Assembly: GCA_041397645.1 (NCBI GenBank)
Contig: JAWKWE010000004.1
Span: forward strand, 1,736,001-1,800,000
Direction: 5' to 3'
Source: Hyphomicrobiaceae bacterium
GTDB lineage: Bacteria; Pseudomonadota; Alphaproteobacteria; Rhizobiales; Hyphomicrobiaceae
Length of the DNA: 64,000 bases
Below, one piece after another: positions 8,525-16,624 of this stretch. The notes below the pieces were generated by a model, which did not search any database, was not told where the DNA came from, and worked only from the letters and a program-made list of their open reading frames with translations. Numbering within the stretch: the first letter of the stretch is position 1; each line of letters opens with the position of its first letter. Both the position numbers and the translations under genes were made by a program.

Positions 8525-9196
8525 TCAGCGATAGGTTTCGACGGCTTCGTGGCCGTCTTCATATTCATCGATCATCCATGGCTCGGCGAGCGCAGCGCTC
8601 TTCCAAGCGGCAAATGCGGGAAACGTCAAAATCGTATCCATGTAGGCGCGTGTATCTGGGGCAACCGGCACTTGATAGGTATCCAGGCGCGTGACCACAG
8701 GCGCGAACATGGCGTCTGCCGCGCAGAAATGTCCCAGCAGAAAATCGTTTCGGCCCGCGAACTCCGCTCTGGTTTCGCGCCACAATTGCTCAATGCGCGC
8801 GACATTCGTCTTGGCATCATCGCTAAGGGCCGGCGTCTTGAACCGCTTACCAAGGTTCATCGGCAATTCCTTTCGCAGGGCAAGAAATCCGCCATGCATT
8901 TCGTGCGCGATGGACCGGGCCTGAGCGCGAGCAAAGACATCCTGGGGCCAAATCTCAAGGCCGGGAAACTTCTCCGCCAAGTATTCGATGATCGCGAGGC
9001 TTTCCCATACGAGAGCGTCGCCGTCGAAAAGGACCGGGACTTTGCCAGACGGCGAGATGCGCGAGATCATCTCTTTAGTTTCTGGCCGCCGTAGCGGAAT
9101 TACCAACTCATCGAAAGGAATGCCGAAGGCGCGCATCACCAGCCACGGCCGCATTGACCACGATGAATAGAGCTTATTGGCGATCACGAGCCGCAT
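8525..9196 (-). CDS. glutathione S-transferase family protein
   Basis: A 223-residue soluble GST with the N-terminal thioredoxin-like domain (about 1-80; KLYSSWSMRPW holds the probable catalytic Ser, PSGKVPVL the cis-Pro loop, and WESLAIIEYLAE the glutathione gamma-Glu contact) and an all-helical C-terminal domain. Reaction partner and substrate are unknown. It sits between a methyltransferase and ilvN in the ilv run. Its first 57 bases and the 14 bases before it recur at 10349-10418, where they form a 25-codon remnant: the gene was evidently interrupted or duplicated at its 5' end. Confidence 0.92.
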   Translation of the reverse strand: MRLVIANKLYSSWSMRPWLVMRAFGIPFDELVIPLRRPETKEMISRISPSGKVPVLFDGDALVWESLAIIEYLAEKFPGLEIWPQDVFARAQARSIAHEMHGGFLALRKELPMNLGKRFKTPALSDDAKTNVARIEQLWRETRAEFAGRNDFLLGHFCAADAMFAPVVTRLDTYQVPVAPDTRAYMDTILTFPAFAAWKSAALAEPWMIDEYEDGHEAVETYR

Positions 9197-9210
9197 GGCT
9201 ATTTCTGCTC
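9141..9210. repeat. direct repeat, copy 1 (5' end of GST gene)
   Basis: Seventy bases that include the GST start codon and first 18 codons. They match 10349-10418 at 64 of 70 positions by eye; the last 34 bases (9177-9210) are identical. The six differences are five silent third-position changes plus Met to Leu. Confidence 0.9.
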
Positions 9211-9220
9211 TTGCTTCATT

Positions 9221-10330
9221 TCAAGCGCTCCTCATGGGGCGGGTCTCCGCGGACGAAATATCACCTGTTGTGCCGCCCGACTTCTGTGCCCAACATAGAA
9301 GGCTATCGGCGACATGCTTGAGAGGCGGTATGAATTTGCTCGCCGCAACCAAAGCCGTGGACGTGGCAAGAACCGGCTTCAAACGTGTTGGCATCAGTGA
9401 GAAGTCGCTCCACTGCCAGCCCAGCCCGAAGAAGCAGTCGGGTGTAATTCGGGTTCGGCCGATCTTCGTCTCAAAGACGTCCTGCATCTCTCCAATTGTC
9501 CAGTAGCGTACCTCGAAATTCACGGGCTCGCGAAATCTGCGCCTGAGTTGATGCTGAAAGCTGCGTAGACCGAGGGTATGGGCCATTTGCACCTTCGCGC
9601 ACCCACCCGGTCCCAACACGCGGCCCATTTCATCAATTGCGAGTTGCGCATTGGGCTTCGCAAAGTGCTGAATGACGCTGTACGAGTGGGCAACGTCGAA
9701 GCTTCCATCACGAAATGGCAGGTAGCGTGCATCGGCTACCAGATAGCGCACATCGAGACCGAGTTGTTTAGCGACCCGGCGGGCGGCCATGATGGCGCCG
9801 AGTGACGGATCTATCCCTACCGCTCTAAATCCGCGTTGTGCCGCGGAGAGACACCAGCGGCCCCAACTGCACCCCACATCAAGGAGTTCTTCGCGCGCCT
9901 GGCTGATCAACCCGATTTCTGGGATTGGATATCGACGCAATCCGCTATCCCCGACGAGGTGCGAATAGGCATTTCCGTTCGTCGCTTTCAAAATGACTGA
10001 AACGACTGGATCCAACTCAGTCCGGCGATCATTTAGCAGGTCGATTAGTAACACTTTCTCGGGCTCTCCGATCGCCAAAGATTCAAGATACAACTGCGGC
10101 GCGCGTTGATCGATGATGTCTGTATTACCCTTTGCCCGTTCGATCGAGGCGCGAGCGATGTCCATCGTCTGCTCTTCATCATCAAGCAGCATCACGGGAA
10201 TACCATCGACCACGGGGTACGTCCGGCCCGCCGCCGACACGAGAGCTCTGCCGTCGAAGCTCAGCTCTGTCTTGTCCCGCGGACAGACTAGCGTCTCAAT
10301 GTACCAGTCATCGATGAGGGGGGACGTCAT
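9221..10330 (-). CDS. class I SAM-dependent methyltransferase with N-terminal Trm112-like segment
   Basis: A 369-residue protein. Residues about 10-50 (ETLVCPRDKTELSF, then YPVVDGIPVML) resemble the Trm112/YcaR-like short domain often fused in front of methyltransferases. The Rossmann methyltransferase core follows: motif I LLDVGCSWGRW (about 149-159), GIDPS (172-176), ADARYLPF, and FDVAHSYSVIQHF before a PGG turn. The substrate is unknown; similar proteins occur in sugar, lipid or cell-wall modification. Its ATG overlaps the TGA of a 25-codon GST remnant (ATGA), so translation is probably coupled to it. The gene lies exactly between two copies of the GST 5' end, a sign of acquisition; the long frame to 10573 is not the true start. 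Confidence 0.85.
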   Translation of the reverse strand: MTSPLIDDWYIETLVCPRDKTELSFDGRALVSAAGRTYPVVDGIPVMLLDDEEQTMDIARASIERAKGNTDIIDQRAPQLYLESLAIGEPEKVLLIDLLNDRRTELDPVVSVILKATNGNAYSHLVGDSGLRRYPIPEIGLISQAREELLDVGCSWGRWCLSAAQRGFRAVGIDPSLGAIMAARRVAKQLGLDVRYLVADARYLPFRDGSFDVAHSYSVIQHFAKPNAQLAIDEMGRVLGPGGCAKVQMAHTLGLRSFQHQLRRRFREPVNFEVRYWTIGEMQDVFETKIGRTRITPDCFFGLGWQWSDFSLMPTRLKPVLATSTALVAASKFIPPLKHVADSLLCWAQKSGGTTGDISSAETRPMRSA

Positions 10331-10404
10331 TTCGGCGCCTCCGCGACGAGCCACGGCCGCAACGACCACGACGAATACAGTTTGTTGGCGATCACGAGCC
10401 GCAT
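10327..10404 (-). pseudogene. GST 5' fragment, now a 25-codon leader ORF
   Basis: Starts with the same MRLVIANKLYSSWS as the intact GST at 8525-9196, continues RPWLVAEAPK and stops at a TGA that overlaps the methyltransferase start by four bases (ATGA). It keeps the GST start context two bases after the stop of the 201-residue gene upstream (TAG-CC-ATG). Differences from the intact copy are almost all silent, so it looks like the head of a once functional GST allele rather than drifted junk. It could now act as a translational lead-in for the methyltransferase. Confidence 0.75.
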
Positions 10405-10418
10405 GGCTATTTCTGCTC
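10349..10418. repeat. direct repeat, copy 2 (5' end of GST gene)
   Basis: Partner of 9141-9210, offset by 1208 bases. Identity ends at 10418, within the last codons of the upstream 201-residue gene; the methyltransferase lies between the two copies. Confidence 0.9.
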
Positions 10419-11012
10419 GCCTTCTGGGTTTGGAATGCGCACGCCCGTTCCGCTATCGGGATTGCCGTCGGCATCGCCCGTGCCATCGCTACCGTCGGGA
10501 CCTTGCTGGTGACCATTCTTCTTGCCGGCGTTGGGGAACACCAGCTTGATGAACAGCGGCATCGCATGCTCATCGACGGCCTTTTTCAGGCTGTCGGCTT
10601 GCTCCTGACTGATATTGTACTGCTTGAAGATCGCCAGAAAGCGCCCACGCATGGCGCGCGCGATTACTTCGGGGGAAGGCGCCTTCATGTCGGCGAGCTT
10701 TTCAGGCGGCACCTTCGAGTAGATGACGGCAAGCAACTGGGAGAGCATGTAGTCCTGCGCCATGCAGGCCTCCAGGCCCTCGGTGTACTTCTCCGCCAGC
10801 ATGTGGGTCTTGTAGCAAGCTTCCAGAAACTTCAGGACCGCCTCGGAGCCTTGACGACGCTGCATTTCAGCCAACCGTTTGGCAGCGTCGGTGACATTTT
10901 TGGTCTGGTCCCAGTTGGTGTCTGCCGCGTGCGCAGGCGTCAGCACCATCGACGCTGCGAAAAACGTCAATGCCGCCAACCACCCAGATGCGCGCACGCG
11001 GTTCGATCTCAC
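10407..11012 (-). CDS. secreted protein of unknown function, coupled to ilvI
   Basis: A 201-residue protein starting at a GTG whose GTGA overlaps the ilvI stop codon, a strong sign of translational coupling. The N-terminus is a Sec signal peptide (SGWLAALTFFAASMVLTPAHA, cut about residue 28). The mature part is helical and charged, with two cysteines (EACYK, EACMA) and repeated Met, then a Gly/Asp/Asn-rich tail. No family is recognised. The much longer open frame reaching 11570 runs inside ilvI and is not real. Why a periplasmic protein is coupled to acetolactate synthase is unclear. Confidence 0.78.
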   Translation of the reverse strand: MRSNRVRASGWLAALTFFAASMVLTPAHAADTNWDQTKNVTDAAKRLAEMQRRQGSEAVLKFLEACYKTHMLAEKYTEGLEACMAQDYMLSQLLAVIYSKVPPEKLADMKAPSPEVIARAMRGRFLAIFKQYNISQEQADSLKKAVDEHAMPLFIKLVFPNAGKKNGHQQGPDGSDGTGDADGNPDSGTGVRIPNPEGEQK

Positions 11013-12775
11013 ACCAGCACCTTGCCTTCTTTGCCAATCGCCTTGTCGATCTCGTCGTCCGACACATCCTCGCCCAGCAGCATTTCGTTGTGGGCCTTGC
11101 CGGAGGGGATCATGGGGAAGCAATTTGCCAGTTTCGCGACGCGGCAATCGAACATTACCGGCCCCTTCGTGTTGATCATCTCGTTGATGGCATCGTCGAG
11201 ATCGGCCGGATGATCGCAGCGCATCCCGGTCCAGCCGTATGCTTCGGCCAGCTTGACGAAATCTGGCAGGCTTTCGGTGTAGCTGTGCGAGAGGCGATTG
11301 CCGTGCAGCAACTGCTGCCATTGGCGCACCATGCCCATGTATTCGTTGTTGAGAATGAACACTTTCACCGGCAGATCGAACTGAACCGCCGTTGAGCACT
11401 CCTGAATGTTCATCAGGATCGAGGCATCGCCCGCAACATCGATCACGAGAGACTTGGGGTGTGCCAATTGCGCACCTATGGCTGCAGGCAAACCATAGCC
11501 CATCGTGCCGAGACCACCGGACGTCATCCAGCGGTTCGGTTCCTCGAAATGCAGAAATTGCGCCGCCCACATCTGATGCTGGCCCACTTCAGTCGTGATG
11601 TAGGTATCGCGATCCTTGCTCAGCTCATACAGACGCTGCAGCGCGTACTGCGGCATGATGATGTCTTTGTGCGGCTTGTAGGATAGCGACTTGCGTGCGC
11701 GCCAGCCTTCAATCTGCTTCCACCAGGCCTTGTGGGCCGCCTTGTCGACGACAGGCGCCTTGGCTTTCCAAACGCGCAGCATATCCTCCAAAGTGTAGGC
11801 CGCGTCGCCGACAATCGGCACGTCCACGCGCACATTCTTGTTGATCGAGGAGGCATCGATATCTACGTGGATCTTCTTTGAATTCGGCGAGAAAGCATCG
11901 ATCCGTCCGGTGATGCGATCGTCGAAGCGCGCGCCAATGTTGATCATCACATCGCAGTCGTGCATTGCCATATTCGCTTCGTAGGTGCCGTGCATGCCGA
12001 GCATACCGAGCCACTGCTTGTCGGACGCCGGGTACGCGCCAAGCCCCATCAGCGTCGAGGTGACGGGAAAGCCCGTCAGCCGCACGAACTCGCGCAGCAA
12101 CTGGCTCGCCTTCGGACCCGAATTGATGACGCCGCCGCCGGTATAGAAGATCGGCTTCTTAGCGGCACTGATTAGATCGACGGCCTCGCGCACTACCGTC
12201 TGATCGGGTTTGTACTTCGGCTTGTAGGTCTTGTGCTGAATGTTGGACGGGCCGACATAGTTGCCCGTCGCAAACTGCACGTCTTTCGGGATATCGACCA
12301 CGACCGGACCCGGACGGCCCGTCTTGGCGATATGGAATGCCTCGTGCAGCACACGCGCCAGATCATTGACGTTCTTCACCAGCCAGTTGTGCTTGGTGCA
12401 CGGGCGCGTAATGCCCACGGTATCGCATTCCTGGAAAGCATCGTTGCCGATCAGGTGCGTCGGCACCTGCCCGGTGATGCAAACCACGGGGATCGAATCC
12501 ATCAGCGCATCAGTCAGTCCGGTCACAGCATTGGTGGCGCCAGGGCCCGACGTCACGAGCACCACGCCGACCTTTCCGGTCGAGCGCGCATAGCCTTCCG
12601 CGGCGTGAACCGCGCCGCCTTCCTGACGCACCAAGATGTGGCGAACCTTCTCCTGCTGGAAAAGCTCATCATAAATCGGAAGGACCGCGCCTCCGGGATA
12701 GCCAAAAATGACCTCGACGCCCTGATCGGCTAACGCTTGCATCACCATTTCCGCGCCGGTCATTGTCCGTGCCAT
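11009..12775 (-). CDS. ilvI: acetolactate synthase large (catalytic) subunit
   Basis: A thiamine diphosphate enzyme that condenses two pyruvates to acetolactate, or pyruvate and 2-oxobutyrate to acetohydroxybutyrate, the first common step of branched-chain amino acid synthesis. At 588 residues it has full family length: N-terminal domain with GYPGGAVLPIYDEL (catalytic Glu region) and VTSGPGATN, FAD-binding middle domain, and C-terminal GDASILMNIQE...NN cofactor/magnesium motif. The ATG at 12775 is preceded by AAGGGGAATGAGAA. It lies downstream of miaA after 237 bases and heads a run that includes the regulatory subunit ilvN. Confidence 0.97.
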   Translation of the reverse strand: MARTMTGAEMVMQALADQGVEVIFGYPGGAVLPIYDELFQQEKVRHILVRQEGGAVHAAEGYARSTGKVGVVLVTSGPGATNAVTGLTDALMDSIPVVCITGQVPTHLIGNDAFQECDTVGITRPCTKHNWLVKNVNDLARVLHEAFHIAKTGRPGPVVVDIPKDVQFATGNYVGPSNIQHKTYKPKYKPDQTVVREAVDLISAAKKPIFYTGGGVINSGPKASQLLREFVRLTGFPVTSTLMGLGAYPASDKQWLGMLGMHGTYEANMAMHDCDVMINIGARFDDRITGRIDAFSPNSKKIHVDIDASSINKNVRVDVPIVGDAAYTLEDMLRVWKAKAPVVDKAAHKAWWKQIEGWRARKSLSYKPHKDIIMPQYALQRLYELSKDRDTYITTEVGQHQMWAAQFLHFEEPNRWMTSGGLGTMGYGLPAAIGAQLAHPKSLVIDVAGDASILMNIQECSTAVQFDLPVKVFILNNEYMGMVRQWQQLLHGNRLSHSYTESLPDFVKLAEAYGWTGMRCDHPADLDDAINEMINTKGPVMFDCRVAKLANCFPMIPSGKAHNEMLLGEDVSDDEIDKAIGKEGKVLV

Positions 12776-13012
12776 TTCTCATTCCCCTTGATGCTTGGAA
12801 ACAAACGTGTCGAAGTTGTCATTCGGCGAAACTTCGCGCGCCTTGATGCCCCACCTCGCCCATTCCGCACAAGCGGAGCAGAGGCTGGGCTGTCATGAAC
12901 GTCGCGCACCGCAAAAGGGCCTGGCCAGGCGGCACAAGCCCTTCAGCTCACGCATCCGTGGGTACGGTACGCGCGGACATGAACCTAGGCATGGCACTCT
13001 GGCTGGTCAATG

Positions 13013-13933
13013 CTAAGGATCAATAAATGCGAACATTTGACCCGCATCGCTTTCCATTTGTTGCGCAGAAACACGCATCCACGACATCATATTTTTACGA
13101 AACCAGGTTTCCTGTCGTTTGATGTACTGCCGCGTCTCGGCCTTGGCGCGGAAGATCGCCTCCGGAAACTGCATTTCGCCACGCAGCGCCGTCAATAGCG
13201 GGGCTACTCCGAGAGCGCGCATTGCCGGCAAATCAGGGTTGAGTTGCAGCTCCAAAACAGCCTGAGCCTCTTCCAGCCCGCCGTTGGCCATCATGGTGTC
13301 AAAACGCTGATCCGCGCGAGCGTGGAGATCATCGCGCTCGCGCGTCACCAGCAGTTTCACCGCCTCGCCCAAGACCGGCGTTCCCGGCAGGGCCTGCCAG
13401 TGGCTCAATGATTGTCCTGAACTGTCGAGAACCTCCAGCGCGCGAACAATCCTCTGGGCATCGGACGGATCCAGCCGCGCCGCCATCACCGGGTCGCGCT
13501 CCTTCAGGATCTCGTGCAATCGTTGCGCACCCAATGCCGCTGCTTGGGTTCGCCAATAGGCTCGCACGTCTTCCGCCACCTCCGGAATGGGCGATAGCCC
13601 TTCCAATAGCGCCTTGAAGTACAGCCCGGTTCCACCTGTGAGGATAGGGCGTTGACCGCTGGCGATGGCTTGAGACACGGCCAGGGCGGCGTCCTTGACG
13701 TAGCGACCTACCGAATAGCTCTCGTCGGCACCGACGTGACCGTAAAGCATGTGCGGACATACCGCTTCGTCGCCCGGCGACGGCCGCGCCGTCAGAATTC
13801 GAAGTTCGCGATAGACCTGCATGCTGTCAGCATTGATGACGACTCCACCGACCGCACGTGCAAGCGTCATCGCGAGCGCGGATTTACCGCTCGCGGTCGC
13901 ACCGGCGATGAGGATCGGGCAGAGGTTGGCCAT
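13013..13933 (-). CDS. miaA: tRNA dimethylallyltransferase
   Basis: Transfers a dimethylallyl group to N6 of adenosine 37 in tRNAs that read UNN codons. The 306-residue protein begins MANLCPILIAG with the P-loop GATASGKS (11-18), then NADSMQVYREL, the TGGTGLYFKALL segment and the C-terminal RQYIKRQETWFR. ATG 13933 follows AGGAGA at eight to nine bases; the frame runs open to 14341 but lacks family sequence there. It directly precedes ilvI on the same strand, an order common in rhizobia. Confidence 0.95.
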   Translation of the reverse strand: MANLCPILIAGATASGKSALAMTLARAVGGVVINADSMQVYRELRILTARPSPGDEAVCPHMLYGHVGADESYSVGRYVKDAALAVSQAIASGQRPILTGGTGLYFKALLEGLSPIPEVAEDVRAYWRTQAAALGAQRLHEILKERDPVMAARLDPSDAQRIVRALEVLDSSGQSLSHWQALPGTPVLGEAVKLLVTRERDDLHARADQRFDTMMANGGLEEAQAVLELQLNPDLPAMRALGVAPLLTALRGEMQFPEAIFRAKAETRQYIKRQETWFRKNMMSWMRVSAQQMESDAGQMFAFIDP

Positions 13934-14162
13934 GAAGGCGTCTCCTACAGCCAAGGGCGCGGACGATCCAGTCTCAATCGCGCAGGGTGCGGCAGATGAC
14001 TGCTGAAGGCGCGGCGAGCCATTGGAATGCGCGCGCCCGCTTCCCATATCATCGTCGTGCCCACGACCGTGGCCCGACCTTCTCCTCGGCCATCTTTGGC
14101 CGCAGCAACAATTAATTGTTCCACGGCTTGCGGCATGCCTCATCAAGCCAGCGGAGCCAGCC

Positions 14163-14279
14163 GTGAAAACAAGATTTACAAGCCTCTTTGCCGCCGCGCT
14201 TCTTGCCTCCGGTGCCACTCTTGCGTTCGCCGATGAACCATCCGCCCCGGCACAATCTGAACAGCCCCCGCTCAAATGA
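14163..14279 (+). CDS. signal-peptide ORF, likely 5' half of a split Spy-like gene
   Basis: A 38-residue product starting at GTG with a good SD (CGGAG). It is a complete Sec signal peptide (KTRFTSLFAAALLASGATLAFA, cut at AFA-DE) followed by only about 15 Pro/Ser/Gln-rich residues. Its TGA overlaps the ATG of the next ORF by four bases. The next ORF carries a Spy-like domain but no signal peptide and no SD. A run of five C at 14265-14269 is a natural slip site; one extra C there would join both frames into a normal exported protein. Confidence 0.7.
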   Translation: MKTRFTSLFAAALLASGATLAFADEPSAPAQSEQPPLK

Positions 14280-14683
14280 ACAAGGACATGATGCAAGGCA
14301 TGGGTGGGGGAATGGGCAAAGGAATGGGGATGGGCATGCATATGGGTAACGGCATGGCCGAATGCGCCGCCGCTTCGGATCGACTTGCGAAGCTCAAAGG
14401 CGACCTTGCCATCACCGATGCGCAGACCGCCGCCTGGGACGAATATACAAATGCCGTCAAATCGCGGATGGACGTCATGAAATCCAACCGCGCCGAAATG
14501 ATGAAGACCATGAATGGCGGCGGCGGTCTTATCCAGCGGCTCGATGCACGCATCACCGCCATGCAGGCAATGCTGAAATCAATGACATCCTTGAAGGCGG
14601 CGGCTGAAAAGCTTTATGGCGCGCTCGACGCCGACCAGAAAAAGAAGGCCGATACCCTTTTGGGAACCGGCTGCATGATGTGA
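14276..14683 (+). CDS. Met/Gly-rich Spy/CpxP-like (LTXXQ family) protein
   Basis: A 135-residue protein. The N-terminus is strikingly Met/Gly-rich (about 2-27, with HM and MM pairs), which suggests copper or other metal binding. The rest is helical with ITDAQTAAWDEY matching the LTxxQ type of Spy, CpxP and zinc-resistance proteins, periplasmic chaperones or metal sensors. It has no signal peptide, and the ATG lacks an SD; the preceding ORF supplies both and overlaps by ATGA. Either a one-base frameshift split the gene, or translation is coupled and the product stays in the cytosol. Confidence 0.75.
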   Translation: MNKDMMQGMGGGMGKGMGMGMHMGNGMAECAAASDRLAKLKGDLAITDAQTAAWDEYTNAVKSRMDVMKSNRAEMMKTMNGGGGLIQRLDARITAMQAMLKSMTSLKAAAEKLYGALDADQKKKADTLLGTGCMM

Positions 14684-14737
14684 TCGCAGATCTCATACAG
14701 ATTTTGACTCGTACAGACCCAATAAGGCAGCAACCCA

Positions 14738-15124
14738 ATGAGCTATTACTTCAATAAGATCGTTCCGGGCTCTTTCGATGGCACCATCGAGCGGGTGACC
14801 GAGGAACTGTCGCGCGAAGGGTTTGGCATCATCACCCAGATCGATCTGGCGAGCACCTTCAAGAACAAGATCGGCGTCGACTTCAGGCCGTATCGCATCC
14901 TGGGTGCGTGCAATCCCAAGTTGGCGCACGAGGCGTTGGCGCTTGAAGACAAGGTCGGCACCATGCTTCCGTGCAACGTGATCGTGCAGGAACTGGCACC
15001 GGGAAAAGTCGAGGTCGCCGCCATCGACCCCGTGTCATCCATGGCTGCAATCGACAATCCAGAACTGCTGGAGAAAGCAACCTCGATACGCGACAAACTC
15101 AAAGGCGTCATCGAACGCCTTTGA
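14738..15124 (+). CDS. DUF302 family protein
   Basis: A 128-residue cytosolic-looking protein with no signal peptide. It shows the DUF302 layout: an N-terminal strand (SYYFNKIVPGSFDGTIERVTEELSREGFG), the DLASTFKNKIGVDFRPYRILGACNP segment, then MLPCNVIVQE and a C-terminal helix. The molecular role of DUF302 is unknown; members are often near metal or redox stress genes. It follows the Met-rich Spy-like gene by 54 bases and may be cotranscribed with it, which fits a metal-related role only loosely. Confidence 0.85.
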   Translation: MSYYFNKIVPGSFDGTIERVTEELSREGFGIITQIDLASTFKNKIGVDFRPYRILGACNPKLAHEALALEDKVGTMLPCNVIVQELAPGKVEVAAIDPVSSMAAIDNPELLEKATSIRDKLKGVIERL

Positions 15125-15152
15125 GTTGTTGCGCCGATCGTCTTTGATGGGG

Positions 15153-16451
15153 CTAGAAGGCGATCTTGGAACCCACAATGACCGTGTGGAAGTGATCCAC
15201 TCCGCGTGCGGCCACGCCCTGCCCCGCTGCATCGAGGAGATCGAAATCGGCCTCATGAAGCCGGTAGCCGAGGTAAAGCTGCATCTCGGCAGCCTCGACC
15301 TGCTGGACCACGCCCGCGCCCCAGACTTGAGCGGTGTTGCCGCCGATACGAACCGCTGTGCCGCTCGCATCGAGCTCCGTAACCAGGGTCGGATCCGCAC
15401 CTGCACTGACGTAATCCTTGAACCAACCGTACTCGCCGTAAAAGCCCGTCGGCCCTAGCTGGTTGAGGGTCGTCAGCCAGCCAAGCTTTGTATAGATGAA
15501 CTTTGCATCTTCCGGCGTGCGGACGGCGCCGTCAGCATCGACGACCGACTGATCGAATTCTCGCACGCCGAAGCTGATGAGCGCATTGAGGCCGGTCGCT
15601 TCATGCAGCACGGCGGCCGATCCTACAAGCGTCGACTGATTAATATCTGCGTACTCGCTCGGCGCGTCCGTTACGTGCGTGTAGGCAATGGCCGCCGTTA
15701 GTTTGAAGCCGCCGCCCTCTCCGTCGTAGCGCAGCCCGACGTCCCATATGTCGTCTTCTCCCCAAGAAGCGGCGGCGACGAAACCTGCAATCACCGGACT
15801 GTCGTAACGCACGACATTGGCCGTATCGCCGTTGAAGTGGTTGTAGACATCACCCCACGCAAGATCGATGAGCACACCATTGGACGTGCGCAAGTTGAAC
15901 GCACCACCGATGTCCTGCACGCCTGCGTAGCCCGCGACGCCCGTTTCCGAAAGATCGCTTTCAGGCGCAGTGTCGGTCACGCGCGATGCCTTGCCGACGG
16001 AGAGCTTGCCCAGCGTGCTGCTTTCAATCCACCAATGTAATTGCCAGATCTGAAATGGGTCGCCCGAGCCATTATCGTGGCTCTGATCGACGTCGTCAGA
16101 GAGATCGTCGCGCAGGCGCAGGGTGATATCGTAGCCAGCCGCCAATCCCTGCGAGATCATCGCTTGGCCTCTAAAAGAAAGATTAGACTGGTCGTTCTTG
16201 TTACCGACGACATAGGCGTTGCTTTCGCCGCCATCGTCCCAAAGCAAGATCGCCTTGTTGACCTGTCCTTCAATCGTCAGCGAGACTTTGCGATTGCCTT
16301 TGCGCACGGTCGTCGCTTCGAGTTCCGCAATGCGCTCTTCCAAATCTGCGCAGCAATCTCCCCCGAGATCAGCCGCGCGCAGCCCATCCACGTTCGCAAA
16401 AGAGCCGGCCGCAAGGCCCAGTGCCGCCACAAGATGAAACTTCCGCCTCAT
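15153..16451 (-). CDS. outer-membrane porin, alphaproteobacterial type
   Basis: A 432-residue beta-barrel protein. It has a signal peptide (MRRKFHLVAALGLAAGSFANVDGLRA), a short coiled linker (LEERIAELEA) as in many alphaproteobacterial porins, then alternating amphipathic strands rich in Tyr, Trp and Gly, ending in ...GSKIAF with the terminal Phe used for outer-membrane assembly. It would allow passive entry of small solutes. ATG 16451 follows GGGGGAAAG; the frame continues upstream to 16736 but without signal-peptide logic. It is probably a single-gene unit. Confidence 0.9.
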   Translation of the reverse strand: MRRKFHLVAALGLAAGSFANVDGLRAADLGGDCCADLEERIAELEATTVRKGNRKVSLTIEGQVNKAILLWDDGGESNAYVVGNKNDQSNLSFRGQAMISQGLAAGYDITLRLRDDLSDDVDQSHDNGSGDPFQIWQLHWWIESSTLGKLSVGKASRVTDTAPESDLSETGVAGYAGVQDIGGAFNLRTSNGVLIDLAWGDVYNHFNGDTANVVRYDSPVIAGFVAAASWGEDDIWDVGLRYDGEGGGFKLTAAIAYTHVTDAPSEYADINQSTLVGSAAVLHEATGLNALISFGVREFDQSVVDADGAVRTPEDAKFIYTKLGWLTTLNQLGPTGFYGEYGWFKDYVSAGADPTLVTELDASGTAVRIGGNTAQVWGAGVVQQVEAAEMQLYLGYRLHEADFDLLDAAGQGVAARGVDHFHTVIVGSKIAF

Positions 16452-16624
16452 ACTTTCCCCCAGTCGGCGACTCGATTTGAGCGCCATTATCCCTCGCATC
16501 TTGGCCCGCGACCATCCGTGCACGCCGCCTCCGAAGATTACATGCTTGTCATTATTGTAGTATACCCTTTTGGTCAACATACTCGGGGCACTTTTTGCTC
16601 TCGCGTGAGGAAAGGTGTTGCTAA

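Noticed and set aside
11009..11570. The 201-residue secreted gene as a 387-residue protein reaching into ilvI.
   Set aside because: The extra part is an out-of-frame shadow of ilvI; a signal peptide begins only after the GTG at 11012.
12776..13012. Possible transcription-attenuation leader of ilvI: a 14-residue ORF (12948-12992, reverse strand) followed by an AAGGGC/GCCCTT hairpin and four T.
   Set aside because: The peptide has one Val and no Ile or Leu, so it cannot sense branched-chain amino acids, and the stem is short with a 17-base loop.
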